From: Candidatus Leptovillus gracilis
GTDB taxonomy: Bacteria > Chloroflexota > Anaerolineae > Promineifilales > Promineifilaceae
Length of the DNA stretch: 64,000 nt
Reading direction: 5' to 3'
NCBI GenBank assembly: GCA_016716065.1
Contig: JADJXA010000007.1
Span: 248,001 to 312,000 of the forward strand
Shown in pieces: positions 8,159-19,100 of this stretch; the stretch's first letter is position 1, and each line of letters opens with the position of its first letter. The translations under genes were made by a program, and so were the position numbers. The notes below the pieces were generated by a model. The model had not been told where the DNA came from, made no database searches, and worked only from the letters and a program-made list of their open reading frames with translations.

Positions 8159-9057
8159 TTCAACAGCCCCGCTCTAAAGTAGAAGGTGGCGGCCACGTGG
8201 ATAGCCACCGAAAAAAACAAAGTCAGGCCAAACGGAATGTGCAGGATATGCCAGGTGCGTAAGAGGCGGCGCGACGTGGCTAACATTTCTATTTGCCGTT
8301 CCAGGGTGCGCTTCCGCTCCAACAGCGCTGCAAGCTGCTGGCGGGGCTGCGCTTCCAATTGATCCAGGCGGCGCAGTTCTTTTTGCAGTTGGCGGCGGTA
8401 ACGCCACTGGTAAAAGGCACGGCCGATAACCGTCAACGCCGGGCTGCGGGTGGTGGAGCGCTGGCCGAGGGCTGTCACAATTTCCTGTTCGCGCTGCGGC
8501 CGCTGCGCCTTGAAGTCCGTTAGCTGCTGCTCGATGGCCTGTATCTCGCGGTGCAATTCCTGGCGCGAGGCGCTGGCGCCGCTGATGCTGCGCGGCAGGG
8601 CGGTGTACAGGTAACGGCCGACAAAACCGCTGCCGACGACGACGAGGGTCAGGAAAAAACTGATCCCGGCCAGTCCGCGAAATTGCAGCCCGGTGTGCAT
8701 CAGAGCCATAAAGGGGCCAACAATGCCGGTGAAGATGTGGAAAGAGAGCCAATAGCGCACCGGCCCGGCCCAATTGAGCCAGGTGGTGCGCTTGCGGATG
8801 CTGTACAATGTCTCGGTCATCACCATGAGCAGCGCGCCGATGATGCCCAGTGTGTGGCCGAAGGGATGGCCGCCGTGCGGTTCGGCCAGGATTTCGTAGG
8901 CGACGTAGACGCCGGTCAGCACAAAGATGACGAACAGGCTGAGTTCCAGTTCGTAGGGTTTAACGGTCGCTGCTGCCGGGTCCATAAATGGTTGTTTGCG
9001 CGTCAAAGAATCGGATAAACGATTTCGCACAGGCTTTTTCCTTAAAGTGGTGGACAC
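8155..9057 (-). CDS. Cytochrome b-like integral membrane protein
   Basis: Membrane protein of about 300 residues and first gene of the redox operon. Four hydrophobic segments come before a charged cytoplasmic-type coiled coil (about residues 165-265, rich in Gln, Glu and Arg). A last segment follows, with WHILHIPFGLTLFFSVAIHV. Histidines in paired positions (SFHIFTG, MALMHTG, WHILH, AIHVA) fit two b-hemes. It could carry electrons across the membrane to the exported 12-heme cytochrome. The start is uncertain: GTG at 9057 gives the longest frame, and ATG at 8985 (MDPAAATV) is an alternative; neither has a clear ribosome site. The exact family was not recognised. Confidence 0.75.
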   Translation of the reverse strand: MSTTLRKKPVRNRLSDSLTRKQPFMDPAAATVKPYELELSLFVIFVLTGVYVAYEILAEPHGGHPFGHTLGIIGALLMVMTETLYSIRKRTTWLNWAGPVRYWLSFHIFTGIVGPFMALMHTGLQFRGLAGISFFLTLVVVGSGFVGRYLYTALPRSISGASASRQELHREIQAIEQQLTDFKAQRPQREQEIVTALGQRSTTRSPALTVIGRAFYQWRYRRQLQKELRRLDQLEAQPRQQLAALLERKRTLERQIEMLATSRRLLRTWHILHIPFGLTLFFSVAIHVAATFYFRAGLLK

Positions 9058-9321
9058 AAATCGTCAACCAACAGGTGGCGTGTACCCAATTAGTCGCCAC
9101 TGTAATAAAAAAGTAACGTCACTGCTGTCATTTAGGCGCTGACAGCGCCACTGTCGAGTAAGAATAACTTCCTGTTTTTTAGAGTGGACCAATCTCACCA
9201 AGTTAAAAACATATGAACCCTTAGGGGATGATAGCCGATGTGAAGCGAAATGCACCCAAGCAATGTTAAATTTGGCTTAAATCTGACACGGCCGTCATTT
9301 TCCATCCCCCGCACATTCGAC

Positions 9322-9327
9322 TAGAAT
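9322..9327 (+). promoter_or_regulatory. -10 element giving a leaderless transcript
   Basis: TAGAAT ends 6 bases before the ATG at 9334. A start site at normal distance would fall on the ATG, and no ribosome site is present. The 276 bp between 9058 and 9333 otherwise holds only the divergent upstream regions. Confidence 0.45.
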
Positions 9328-9333
9328 TAGCCC

Positions 9334-10104
9334 ATGATGCACTTATTCAGTTGGAATGTCAACGGCCTGCGCGCCGCGCACGGCAAAGGATTTCTGGATT
9401 GGCTGAACCAGACTCAGCCAGACATAGTGTGCTTACAAGAGACCAAATGTCACCCTGATCAGCTAGATGATGCGCTGCGCGCCCCGGACGGCTACCGCAC
9501 CTACTGGGCCTGGGCGGAGAAAAAAGGGTACAGCGGCGTGGCCCTCTACAGCAAAGTGGAACCGCTGTCGGTGCAAATCGGCCTGGGCGTCGCTGAATAC
9601 GACCGCGAAGGGCGTACCATCGTCGCCGATTATGGCGATTTTGTGTTTATCGGCGCCTATTTCCCCAATGGCAGCCGCGACCACAGCCGCGTGCCGTTTA
9701 AGATGGCCTATAAAGCCGACTTCCTGGCCTTTTGCAATGACCTTCAGGCTCAGGGTAAAGCGGTGGTTTTTTGCGGCGATGTGAACACGTCGCATCGGGA
9801 GATTGACCTGGCCCGGCCGCGGCAAAATCAGGCCACTACCGGCTTTTTGCCCGAAGAGCGCGCCTGGATTGACCAGGTGGTGGCTCAGGGTTATGTGGAT
9901 ACTTTCCGCGCCTTGTACCCGGATCGCGCCGGAGCCTACTCGTGGTGGTCGTACATTGGCGGGGCGCGGGGGCGGAACGTGGGTTGGCGGCTGGATTATT
10001 TCTTTGTCAGCCCTGATTTGTGGCCGCGTGTGGCCGGAGCGGCCATCCACGTAGATGTGACTGGGTCCGACCATTGCCCGGTGAGTTTGGCGTTAGAATT
10101 GTGA
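9334..10104 (+). CDS. xth: Exodeoxyribonuclease III / AP endonuclease
   Basis: DNA repair enzyme of the endonuclease-exonuclease-phosphatase fold (256 residues, normal length) that cleaves at abasic sites and removes 3' blocking groups. Family motifs are all present: FSWNVNGLRA at the N terminus, CLQETK with the metal-binding Glu, GAYFPNG, VVFCGDVNTSH, a lysine-free RLDYFFVS stretch and the C-terminal GSDHCPV with the catalytic Asp-His. Two ATG codons in tandem (9334, 9337) can start it. The downstream glycosyltransferase begins 3 bp after the stop, so the two are co-transcribed. Confidence 0.95.
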   Translation: MMHLFSWNVNGLRAAHGKGFLDWLNQTQPDIVCLQETKCHPDQLDDALRAPDGYRTYWAWAEKKGYSGVALYSKVEPLSVQIGLGVAEYDREGRTIVADYGDFVFIGAYFPNGSRDHSRVPFKMAYKADFLAFCNDLQAQGKAVVFCGDVNTSHREIDLARPRQNQATTGFLPEERAWIDQVVAQGYVDTFRALYPDRAGAYSWWSYIGGARGRNVGWRLDYFFVSPDLWPRVAGAAIHVDVTGSDHCPVSLALEL

Positions 10105-10107
10105 AGT

Positions 10108-12048
10108 ATGAATGATGAGGGCGGGAGTGGGCGGTGGGAGTGGGTGGTGCTGGGCGGGATTTTAGCGGTTACGGCCGTTCTCCGCTTAGCTTATCCCAGC
10201 CTGACCGAATTTAAGGCCGACGAGGCGCGGCTGCTGACGTTGGCGCTGGAGATGGTTGACGGCCGTTTCCCCCTGCGCGGTATCAGCAGTTCCGTCGGTT
10301 TCCCCAATTTCCCCATGAGCGTCTGGCTCTACGCCATCCCGCTGCTGGTCTGGCCCCACGTCTACGCCGCGACGCTGTTCACCGGGCTGCTCAACACCCT
10401 GGCGGTGGCCGCCGCCTATTGGCTGACGCGCCGTTATTGGGGCGTGGGCGCGGCTGTTGCCGCCTCGCTGCTGTTTGCCGTCAGCCCGTGGGCGGTTATT
10501 TTTTCGCGCAAAATTTGGGCGCAAAATCTGCTGCCCTTGTTTGTGATGGGCTGGGCGATTGGCGCAGCCCTGGCCTTTGTGGAAAAACGGCCGCGCTGGC
10601 TCTGGCTGCATCTGTTCTGCCTGGGCGTGGCCGTGCAAATTCACCTGGCGGCCCTGGCCCTCATTCCGGCGACGCTGCTTTTTTTGCTGGTGTTCCGACG
10701 GCGGGTGGTGTGGCGGCACGTGGTGGTGGGCGGGGCGCTGGCGGGGAGTACGGCCGTGCCCTTCCTATTTTACCTATGGCAAAACCGCGCCCAAATTCAC
10801 CTGCCGGCCGGCGGCCAAACGGCCGTTGGCTGGAGCCTGGACCCTTTCCGTTACGCCGCGCTGATCAGCCGGGGCGCGGATATTCATTCTCTGGCCGGGC
10901 CAACCGCCTATCAAGATTTTCTGGCGCGGGCGCCCTGGTTGGGTGCGCTGGGCTGGATTCTGGGTCTGCTGCTGCTGGCCGGGCTGGGTTGGTTAGGTTG
11001 GCTGGTCTGGCGGCAGAGGGGGCAGCCGGCGGCCGACGCGGCCTTCATCGTGTTGGCCTGGGCGCTGCTGCCGCCGCTGTTTTTTACTTTGTGGCGCGGT
11101 GCGCCAGTGTTCATCCATTATTTTATCGCCGTGCTGCCCGCGCCCTATATGGCTGCCGGGGTGCTGTTGGCGCAGGCGGCGCTGGCTTCGCGTAGACCAA
11201 TGGTTAAAGGGTTGGTGGGGACGGGGTTGGCGGCGCTGGCGCTGGCGCAGGTGTGGGCGCTGGCGGCGCTGCTGGCTTTTGTGGCGCAGACGGCTACGCC
11301 GGGCGGTTTTGGCGCGCCATTAGGGATGCAGGTGGCTGCCGCCGACCGCGCCAAAGCCATGCTGGTGGCAACGGCCGCCGCCGAAATTCTGGTGGTTGGC
11401 GCGGGTGAACGGCCGGACCTGGATGAGTTTTCGGCGTTGTGGGACGCGCTGCTGTGGGCTGCGCCGCGCCGCTTTGTAGACGGCCGTCAATCAGCCTTGT
11501 TTCCGGTCAATCGGGCGGTCGTGGTTCTGGATGGCGCGCTGGCGGCGGAAGCGGATTTGTACCGGGCGACGGCCGTAACCACTGAAACCTTCCCGCTGCG
11601 GCCAGGCGAAGGGGCGCTGGAAATTTTGCAGCTGCCTGGTGGCGCGCCGCCGCCGGACGCGGCCTTCGATGAAGTGGTTTTGCTGGCAAATTGGGTGAAC
11701 CTGTTGGGCTATGGGCTGGTGGTGGATGATGGCGGGGAAACGGCCGTGTGGCAGCTTTATTGGCGCACAGCCGATAACCCCGACCCGGCCGATTACCACA
11801 TCTTCAACCATCTGATCAACGCCGCCGGGCAGCGCGTGGCTCAGGTGGATGCGGCCGCCTTCGCCCCCTGGCAGTGGCAGCCCGGCGACGTGGTGGTGAG
11901 CCGCTTTAACTTGTCCTGGCCCGGCGATGACCCTGGATTGTTGATGCGCAGCGGTATGTACCGCTATCCCGGTCTGGAGCCGGTGCTGCTGCTAGACGTG
12001 GCCGGCAATCCGTATGCCGACGCCGTGGCAATCCCGTTGGCCAAGTAG
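10108..12048 (+). CDS. GT-C type membrane glycosyltransferase (family 39-like)
   Basis: Integral membrane protein of 646 residues with about ten to twelve hydrophobic segments in the first 420 residues and a soluble C-terminal domain. The first periplasmic loop holds EFKADEARLL, matching the Asp-Glu pair used by GT-C enzymes such as ArnT and the dolichyl-phosphate-mannose family. It should transfer a sugar from a polyprenyl-phosphate donor to a lipid or protein on the outer face of the membrane. The sugar and acceptor cannot be told. It starts 3 bp after xth. The C-terminal part (about residues 500-640) has a beta-rich look (LLGYGLVVDDGGETAVWQLY) common in Chloroflexota glycosyltransferases. 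Confidence 0.8.
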   Translation: MNDEGGSGRWEWVVLGGILAVTAVLRLAYPSLTEFKADEARLLTLALEMVDGRFPLRGISSSVGFPNFPMSVWLYAIPLLVWPHVYAATLFTGLLNTLAVAAAYWLTRRYWGVGAAVAASLLFAVSPWAVIFSRKIWAQNLLPLFVMGWAIGAALAFVEKRPRWLWLHLFCLGVAVQIHLAALALIPATLLFLLVFRRRVVWRHVVVGGALAGSTAVPFLFYLWQNRAQIHLPAGGQTAVGWSLDPFRYAALISRGADIHSLAGPTAYQDFLARAPWLGALGWILGLLLLAGLGWLGWLVWRQRGQPAADAAFIVLAWALLPPLFFTLWRGAPVFIHYFIAVLPAPYMAAGVLLAQAALASRRPMVKGLVGTGLAALALAQVWALAALLAFVAQTATPGGFGAPLGMQVAAADRAKAMLVATAAAEILVVGAGERPDLDEFSALWDALLWAAPRRFVDGRQSALFPVNRAVVVLDGALAAEADLYRATAVTTETFPLRPGEGALEILQLPGGAPPPDAAFDEVVLLANWVNLLGYGLVVDDGGETAVWQLYWRTADNPDPADYHIFNHLINAAGQRVAQVDAAAFAPWQWQPGDVVVSRFNLSWPGDDPGLLMRSGMYRYPGLEPVLLLDVAGNPYADAVAIPLAK

Positions 12049-12371
12049 TCGAGAATACGTCCCGCCCATCCTTTCCCCAAGACGGCCGTTACGGGTATAA
12101 TTTGGTCCATAATGGTTTGCGCTTACTTGTGGGAGCATGGGATTGGCGATTTCATGAAGCAAAAAAGCAGCCGGTTTGTTGTGGGTCAGCATACAATCTC
12201 TTTGTTTTTCCCTTGTTGAGCGGTTTTTAGTACAAAAGTCCTGACTAATTTCCTGTGTCTGTTCTTGACGCTTACCTTTATACTGTAGGTATCAGAATTG
12301 TGATTGGCTGATTTATTATTTTTCGGCAGTTGTATTGATCCTTTATTGTTCGTTTTAATAGGAGTGGACTC
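12049..12371. other. Intergenic region before the pilin gene
   Basis: Contains one ACGGCCGT octamer and a TATAAT at 12096-12101 without a matched -35. No ORF, RNA gene or strong hairpin was seen. AGGAG directly before 12372 is the pilin ribosome site. Confidence 0.5.
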
Positions 12372-12806
12372 ATGAAAATTCCCAAACGCGAAGAAGGGCA
12401 GGGGTTGGTTGAATACGCCCTGCTCCTGGTGCTGGTTGCCGTTGTCATCATCGGTATCCTGACCGTTTTAGGCTCATCGGTGATGGTGGTGTATGCCCGT
12501 GTCATTGGCGGGCTGAACGGCCAGGTCGTCACCGGACAAGGCGTTGAAGCCATTGTCACCGGCTTCGACGCCAACATCACCCAGGGAACCGGCGGTTGCA
12601 GCGGCACGGTTAGCAACATATCTTTCATTGGCCTGACAGACGGCGCCATCCTCGAATCCGGAACGGTGACCATCAGGATTTTGGTGGATGGGGCGACCGT
12701 AAGCACGCTTTCTGGCGGAACCAACGCTTCTGGGATGGGGACCCTGGCCGGCCCTTATTCTGTTTCCGGGGGCGCCGGGTGCTCTGTCCGTGTGGTGGGT
12801 GGCTAG
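12372..12806 (+). CDS. Flp-like type IVb pilin with C-terminal domain
   Basis: 144-residue protein whose N terminus is a class IVb pilin signature. A short basic leader (MKIPKREEG) precedes QGLVEYALLLVLVAVVIIGI, with Glu at the +5-type position. Prepilin peptidase would cut after the Gly. Classical Flp pilins are 50-70 residues. This one adds about 80 residues of Gly/Ser/Thr-rich beta-prone sequence with two Cys (GGCSG and GAGCSV) that could form a disulfide. AGGAG lies 7 bp upstream of the ATG. No tad secretion genes lie in the window, so assembly must use machinery encoded elsewhere. It precedes the giant surface protein, suggesting a shared cell-surface role. Confidence 0.82.
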   Translation: MKIPKREEGQGLVEYALLLVLVAVVIIGILTVLGSSVMVVYARVIGGLNGQVVTGQGVEAIVTGFDANITQGTGGCSGTVSNISFIGLTDGAILESGTVTIRILVDGATVSTLSGGTNASGMGTLAGPYSVSGGAGCSVRVVGG

Positions 12807-12822
12807 AGATGGATTGCCCTGT

Positions 12823-12873
12823 GAGCCTGCGGAAAAGTGACGCGCCTCCGCGCACGCATTTCTCCGCAGGCTC
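12823..12873 (+). terminator. Hairpin downstream of the pilin gene
   Basis: A perfect 11-bp stem (GAGCCTGCGGA with TCCGCAGGCTC) lies 16 bp after the pilin stop. The T tract behind it is weak, so termination efficiency is uncertain. Confidence 0.55.
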
Positions 12874-13103
12874 ATGCTGTTTCTGTTGATCTACCACGTC
12901 TTTTCGCCGGTTTTTATGATAGCAGTTGCCGCATCGCCAAAGAGTAAGCAGGAGCCGCTGTGTTTGTCCCGAACAGGCCGACACAGTTGGTTGCCTCTGT
13001 CCCCACTCATTGAGATGAGGCTGATAGTTACCATAAAATATGTTGACTACACCTGATAGTCGGAAATGAACTCTTTCAGGCGCAGTACAAGGGTGTTGTT
13101 CTT

Positions 13104-16100
13104 ATGACTCGTTCAAACTACGTTCAATCTCGTGAATCCGCAGCAGATTTTGTCCAACCGAAGCCGCGCCACACCGCGAAACGTCTGGGTTACCTGGGAC
13201 TCGTTCCGCTGGCAGCTCTTTTTGTTTTGACGGCTTTGCTCTGGTTTTTAGGCGGGGGACCATCGTTGGCGATGGCAGCCCCGGCGGCGGCGACTTATTA
13301 CGCCTGGCCGTCGGGAACCAACGCCAACGCCTGCTCCAGCGCCGATCCTTGCTCTTTGACGCGGGCGATAGAATTGGCGATAGATGGAGATGAGATTCGG
13401 GTGGCAAGCGGGTCTTACAGCAGCGCCCCGGGCATACCGGTTATGCTGGTGACCGAATCTATCACGATCACCGGTGGCTATCTTTACAATTCTGGTACAG
13501 GCACGTGGAGTTCCACGCCCGACCCACTGAACACGACGATTTTGGATGGGGGTGGCAACGGCCGTGTCGTAGACATCAGCGCCAATATCAACCCGATCAT
13601 CGAAAACTTCCACATCCAAAATGGTCAGGCCGTGAATGGGGCCGGTATCTACATTGCCGATGGCGCCGGCCGCGCCATCATCCGCCACAACTTCATCCAC
13701 AACAACACAGCCAGCGGCGGGTTGGGCGGCGGCGGCATTTACGACGGCGGCGCGGCCACCATCGCCTACAACGAGATTTACGACAACCAGGCCAACCCTA
13801 GCGGGGCCGGGATTTATATTCACAACAACGGCGCGGCTATCACCTCGACCATTCGATTCAACGACATTTATAACAATACGGCCGCTTCCGTCAACCCTGC
13901 ATATGGTGGCGGAATCTTCCTATTCGGCAACGCCAAAGCGGAAATGGTGGCTAATAACATTTATCAGAACATGGCCGATATTGGCGGTGGGATGGCCGCG
14001 TTTGGCGCGGCCCGTTTCACTATGCACAGCAACATGATTTATGATAATACGGCCGTTGGTCAGGGTTCGGGCACGGCCATCGGTGGGGCTATTTATTCTC
14101 TGGGCAATGGGACAATATGGAACAATACCATTGTTGGCAATACGGCTAACGACAATGGAGCCGGTCTGTTTCTGGAGTTAAGCAGCGTAGCCGAAATTCA
14201 TAACACCATCGTTGCCTTTAACAATGGCAGTAACAATGACGGTGTCCATAACGCGGCGCCCGCTGCGACGACTGGCAGCTACAACAATATTTTTGACGAT
14301 GCAACCAATGTCGTTTTTACAAATAATGTGGGTGGCCATCCCAGCTTTGTGAACCTGGGGGCGTTTAACTTGCACCTCAGTGGCAGCAGCCCGCTGCTCA
14401 ACGTCGGCAGCCCGGCCACGCCCGCCTGGGTAAACGTGGACATAGACGGCCAGGCGCGGCCCAATCCCAACCATGGCGCCCCGCCCCGGCATGAAGTGGG
14501 CGCGGACGAGTATTACCCCGATTTCCGCCAGGTAAGCCTGAATCCGCCCAGTACGGTGGAATTTGTAGACCGGGGGACAACGGCCGTCTACACCCACACC
14601 GTGCGCAACGATGGAACCCTGGCCGATACCTACGACTTTACGTGCAGCAATGACCTGTGGAGCGTTGTCTGCCCCGGTTCGGTGGGCCTGGCTCCCGGTC
14701 AGGCGGCCAGCGTGGCTACCAGTGTGGTCATTCCGGCCGATGCGCTGGCTTATGCTGTTGGCCTGACCCAAATTACGGCGACGTCGCAAATTAGCACGGC
14801 CGTGTTCGACCGCGCCACCGTCCAGTCCACCGTCCGGCCGCTGCCCGGCCTGCTCTTCACCCCGGTTTTCTCACGCACCGAGCTGCCTGGCACAACCATC
14901 ACCCTCACCCACATCCTCACCAACACCGGCGACGCCACCGATTCGTTCGCCGTTTCTATTGTTGACGATCCCTTTGGCTGGGCGGAATTGATCCCGCAAG
15001 ACCCCCTGACGGTTACGCTGGGCGCGGGCGCGCGCCAGCCGGTGCGCGTGCGCATCACCATTCCACCGTATGCCCAGGCCGGCATCGTCAACCTGATCGC
15101 AGTTGAAGCCCATTCCACCTTTGATCCAGCCATCTCGGCGACGCTGGTCAATACCATCACCGCTAAAGCGACGGTGGGCACACGCTATGTCTCGCCGACG
15201 GGGACCAACCTCAACAACAACTGCACCCAGCCTGTCGCCAACTTTGCTCAGGACAATCCTGGTCCCTGCCAGACCATTAGCTGGGCGGTGGGTCAGGCCT
15301 CCTTCAACGACGAAATCCACGTCGCCCCAGGCGCGTACAACGAAGCAGAGATTTTTATCAACGATACCATTCGCCTCAGCGGCGGCTGGACGGCGTTTAA
15401 CGCCAATGGGCAGGGCGAGGAGCCGGATCCAACCTTGACGGTAATCAGTGCCAGCGGAACGCGCCTGCTGAATATCGCCGCCGGGTCCAACATTCGGCCA
15501 ACCATAGACACCCTGACGCTGCAAAATGGGGTCAGCGGTGGCTCCGGCGGCGCGGTGTTGGTGGGCAGCCTGGCGCAGCCGACGTTTAACAATGTCATTT
15601 TTAATAACAACCAGGCGGCGGCGCAAGGTGGCGCGCTGTACGTTAACAACAATGCGGCCGTCACTGTTCGCCAGAGCGCCTTCACCAACAACACCGCCCA
15701 GGCGGATGGCGGTGCGGTGTATGTGGCCGGGGGCACGTTCTCGCTGCTGGAAACCCGGTTTTTCACCAACACGGCCAGCGGCGCGGCCGTCGGCCGCGGC
15801 GGTGGCGCGGTGTACGTGAACAGCGGCGTGGCCGCGGTGCAGAACAACCTGTTTGTCAACAACACGGCCGTGCGCGATGGCGGCGCGGTTCGTTTCCAGG
15901 GCGGCCAGGTATTTTTTGTCAACAACACCCTGGCGGAAAACAGCGCCGGGAGCAACGGCGGCGGCCTGTACAACAATGGCGCCAGCCTGTCCATCACCAA
16001 CACCATCCTGGTTAGCAATACGGCGCAAGCTGATGGCGGCGCGCTCTTTGTTAACGCCGGGCAAACCAGCATGGATTACAGCAACGTCTGGCAAAACGGC

Positions 16101-19100
16101 GGCGCTTCGCAGAGCAATATCCCCATTGGCGTCCACAGCATCGCCGCCAACCCGCTTTTTGCCGATGACGAGTATCGTCTGGCTCTGGGGTCGCCATCCA
16201 TTGACGTGGGCGACCCGGCCACTGTGTTGTCCATAGACTTTGAAGGCGATTTCCGGCCGTCTGACCAGGGCTACGACCAGGGGTGGGACGAATTGGCCGG
16301 CTGCCGCGCCAAACGCGGCAGCGTGATTTATGGCAGCATTCAGGACGCCGTGGACGCCAACAGCCCCAGCACGCTGATTCAGGTTGCGGGCGTGTGCCGC
16401 GGCGTCCACACCCTCGAGGTAGACGGGCAGGTGATCAGCCAGACCGTCCACCTGACCCAGACGGTGCGGATTGAGGGTGGCTGGAATGGCGATTTCAGCC
16501 AGCGGAATTATGAAGAGCCGACGATTGTGGACCCGGAAGGGCGCGGACGCGGCTTCTATTTCAGCGGCAGCGCCGCGCCGGTGATTGAGGCGTTGACCAT
16601 TGTGAACGGCAATGCCGCCGGCCTGGGCGGCGGCCCGGCCGCCGCCGACGCCGGTGGCGGCCTGTACAACCTGGACAGCAGCCCCGTCCTCAGCGGCGTG
16701 GTGGTTATGAGCGGCACGGCCGAATTGGGCGGCGGCTTTTACAACCACCTGGGCGCGCCGGTCATTCAGTCGCGGGTGCTCACCGGCACGCAGGCCACCA
16801 GCGCCAAAGTCGCCCTGAGCGAGATTATGAGCAGCACGGCCGTTGCCGGCGGTGGCCTCTTCAATTTCGGCGGCAGTCTGGTGGTGGATGGCGCGCGCAT
16901 TCACCACAATGCGGCGCAAGATGGCGGCGGCATCTTCAACGTCACCGGCACGATGACGGTGGCGAATACCATCGTAGACCAAAACGCGGCCTCGATTTGG
17001 GGCGGCGGTTTGCACGATGAAGGCAGCGCGACGGCCTATTTGCACCTGACGGTGATCAGCAATACGGCCGTGACCGCCGGTGGTGGTTTCTACAGCTTTC
17101 TTGGCGCGCCGGTCATCCGCAGCAGCATTTTCCAGGGCAACCAGGCGCCGGCCGGCGCGGCTATTTTCGCCGATGGCGGTGCGCCCGACGTAGATTACAA
17201 CTATTACTTCGGGCAAATCGGCCCCAATGTCACCGGGGCGGTCACCGGGACTCATTCCATCGTTTCCACCACGCCGCCGGGGTTGTTAGACCCGGCAAGT
17301 GGCAATTTCCACCTGAGCGACGAGGCGACGGCCGTAGACAAAGGCGACCCCGCTTCGCCCATTACCCGTGACTTTGAAGGCGAGATTCGTCCCTCCAACC
17401 AGGGGCCGGACATGGGCGCGGATGAGTTGGCCGGATGTTCGGTCAGCGTCAACGGCGTCATTTATGGCAGCATTCAAACGGCCATAGACAATGCCCAAGC
17501 GGGCGACACAATTAAAGTGACCGGCATTTGTCGCGGCGTGCAGACCGGCGGCGGTACTGGCAGCAGCGTTTGCGGCAGCGCGCCGGGCACGTTGTTGGTC
17601 ATCACCAAGACCGTCAATCTGTTGGGCGGCTGGGATGAGGCGTTTAATGCCCAGGTGGGTTACACGGTGTTGGACGCGCAAAACGCCGGCCGGGTGATCT
17701 ACGTGGGACAGGGTGTGACGCCGACTATCAATGGCTTCGACATCATTCGTGGCAGCGTGAGCGGGGCCAATGGCAACGGCGCCGGCATTTGCGTGGACAG
17801 CGCCGCGCCGACCATCAGCCACAACCGCTTTTACAGCAATACGGCGACCAACGGTGGGGCGATCTATGCTTTCGACAGCGGGGCGCTGATTGAGGCGGGC
17901 AACCGGCTGTACCACAACACGGCGGCAACCGGCGCGGCCATTTACCTGAGCAGCCCAGATGGAATTACGGCGACGGTGCAGAATAATTTTGTGTATCGCA
18001 ACACGGCCGTTAACGGTGGCGGGCTTTACAACAACAGCGCCGACAACATCTTGCGCCACAACACCATCATCAGCAATACCGCTTCGGCGACGGGCGCGGC
18101 CGTGTATGTGGCCGCCGGCGCGCCGGAGATACGCGGCAACATCATCATGAGCCATACAACGGGCACGGTGGGCGGCGTGTTTGGCGCGCCCGGCGCTGCG
18201 CCGGTAATGGGCAACAACAACTTCTTCCAAAACAACGCCGACGTGGGCGGCTCGATTCTGACGCCGGGGCCGGGCACGCTGAACGTCAACCCCGGCTTCA
18301 ACCTGCTGGTGACCGATTCCTTCACCCTGACCATCCAATCGCCGGTGGCCGACGTGTATCTGCCGGATACGCCGCTGGCGACGGATTACGAGGGAGATAT
18401 ACGGCCGTCGCATCAATTATATGACTTGGGCGCAGACGAGGTGGGTGGCTGTTACGCGGCTATCGCTGGCGCGGAAAGCACGGTATATGGCAGTGTGCAA
18501 ACGGCCGTAGACGCCGCCGAAGCCGGTGACACCATCCTGATCAATGGCCTGTGCCAGAACGTCCAGGGGCGCGTCATAGATGGCGCGCTGGTGACGCAGA
18601 CGGTCGCCATTACCAAAGCGCTGACGCTGGACGGCAGTTGGGTTTACAAAGAGCCGATTTCGGCGACGCTGGACGCTTTGAACCGGGGGCGGGTGGTATA
18701 TGTCGGGCAGACGGCCGTTGTCACCCTTACCAATATCACGCTCATCAACGGCGACAGCACGGCCGCCGGTGATGGCGACCGCGGTGGGGCGCTGTTCAAC
18801 GCCGGGAATACCATCCTGGTGAACACGCTCATCACCAACAGCATTGGCGCGCTGGGCGGCGGCATCTTCAACGGAGCCAACCTGACCCTGCGCCAATCGC
18901 GGGTGCTGACCAACACGGCCGCTTCCGGTGGTGGTTTGTACAATGATGCCGCCGGTGGGCTGGCCCTGGTCCAGAAGAGTCAATTTTTGGGCAACCTGGC
19001 GTTTGATGGCGGCGCGGTGTACCAGCAAGATGGCGATCTGTTCTTGGATGGCAATAAGCTGCACAACAACGTGGTCAACGACAACGGCGGCGCTGTCTTC

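Noticed and set aside
6962..8182. 406-codon plus-strand frame across the 12-heme cytochrome
   Set aside because: Repeats of VAGGAG are the mirror of CXXCH codons on the other strand. The multiheme protein is the real gene.
14871..17255. 794-codon open frame on the minus strand opposite the giant gene
   Set aside because: Composition is His/Arg/Ala-rich antisense of the repeat protein, with no family motifs. It is a by-product of GC-rich codon bias and repeats.
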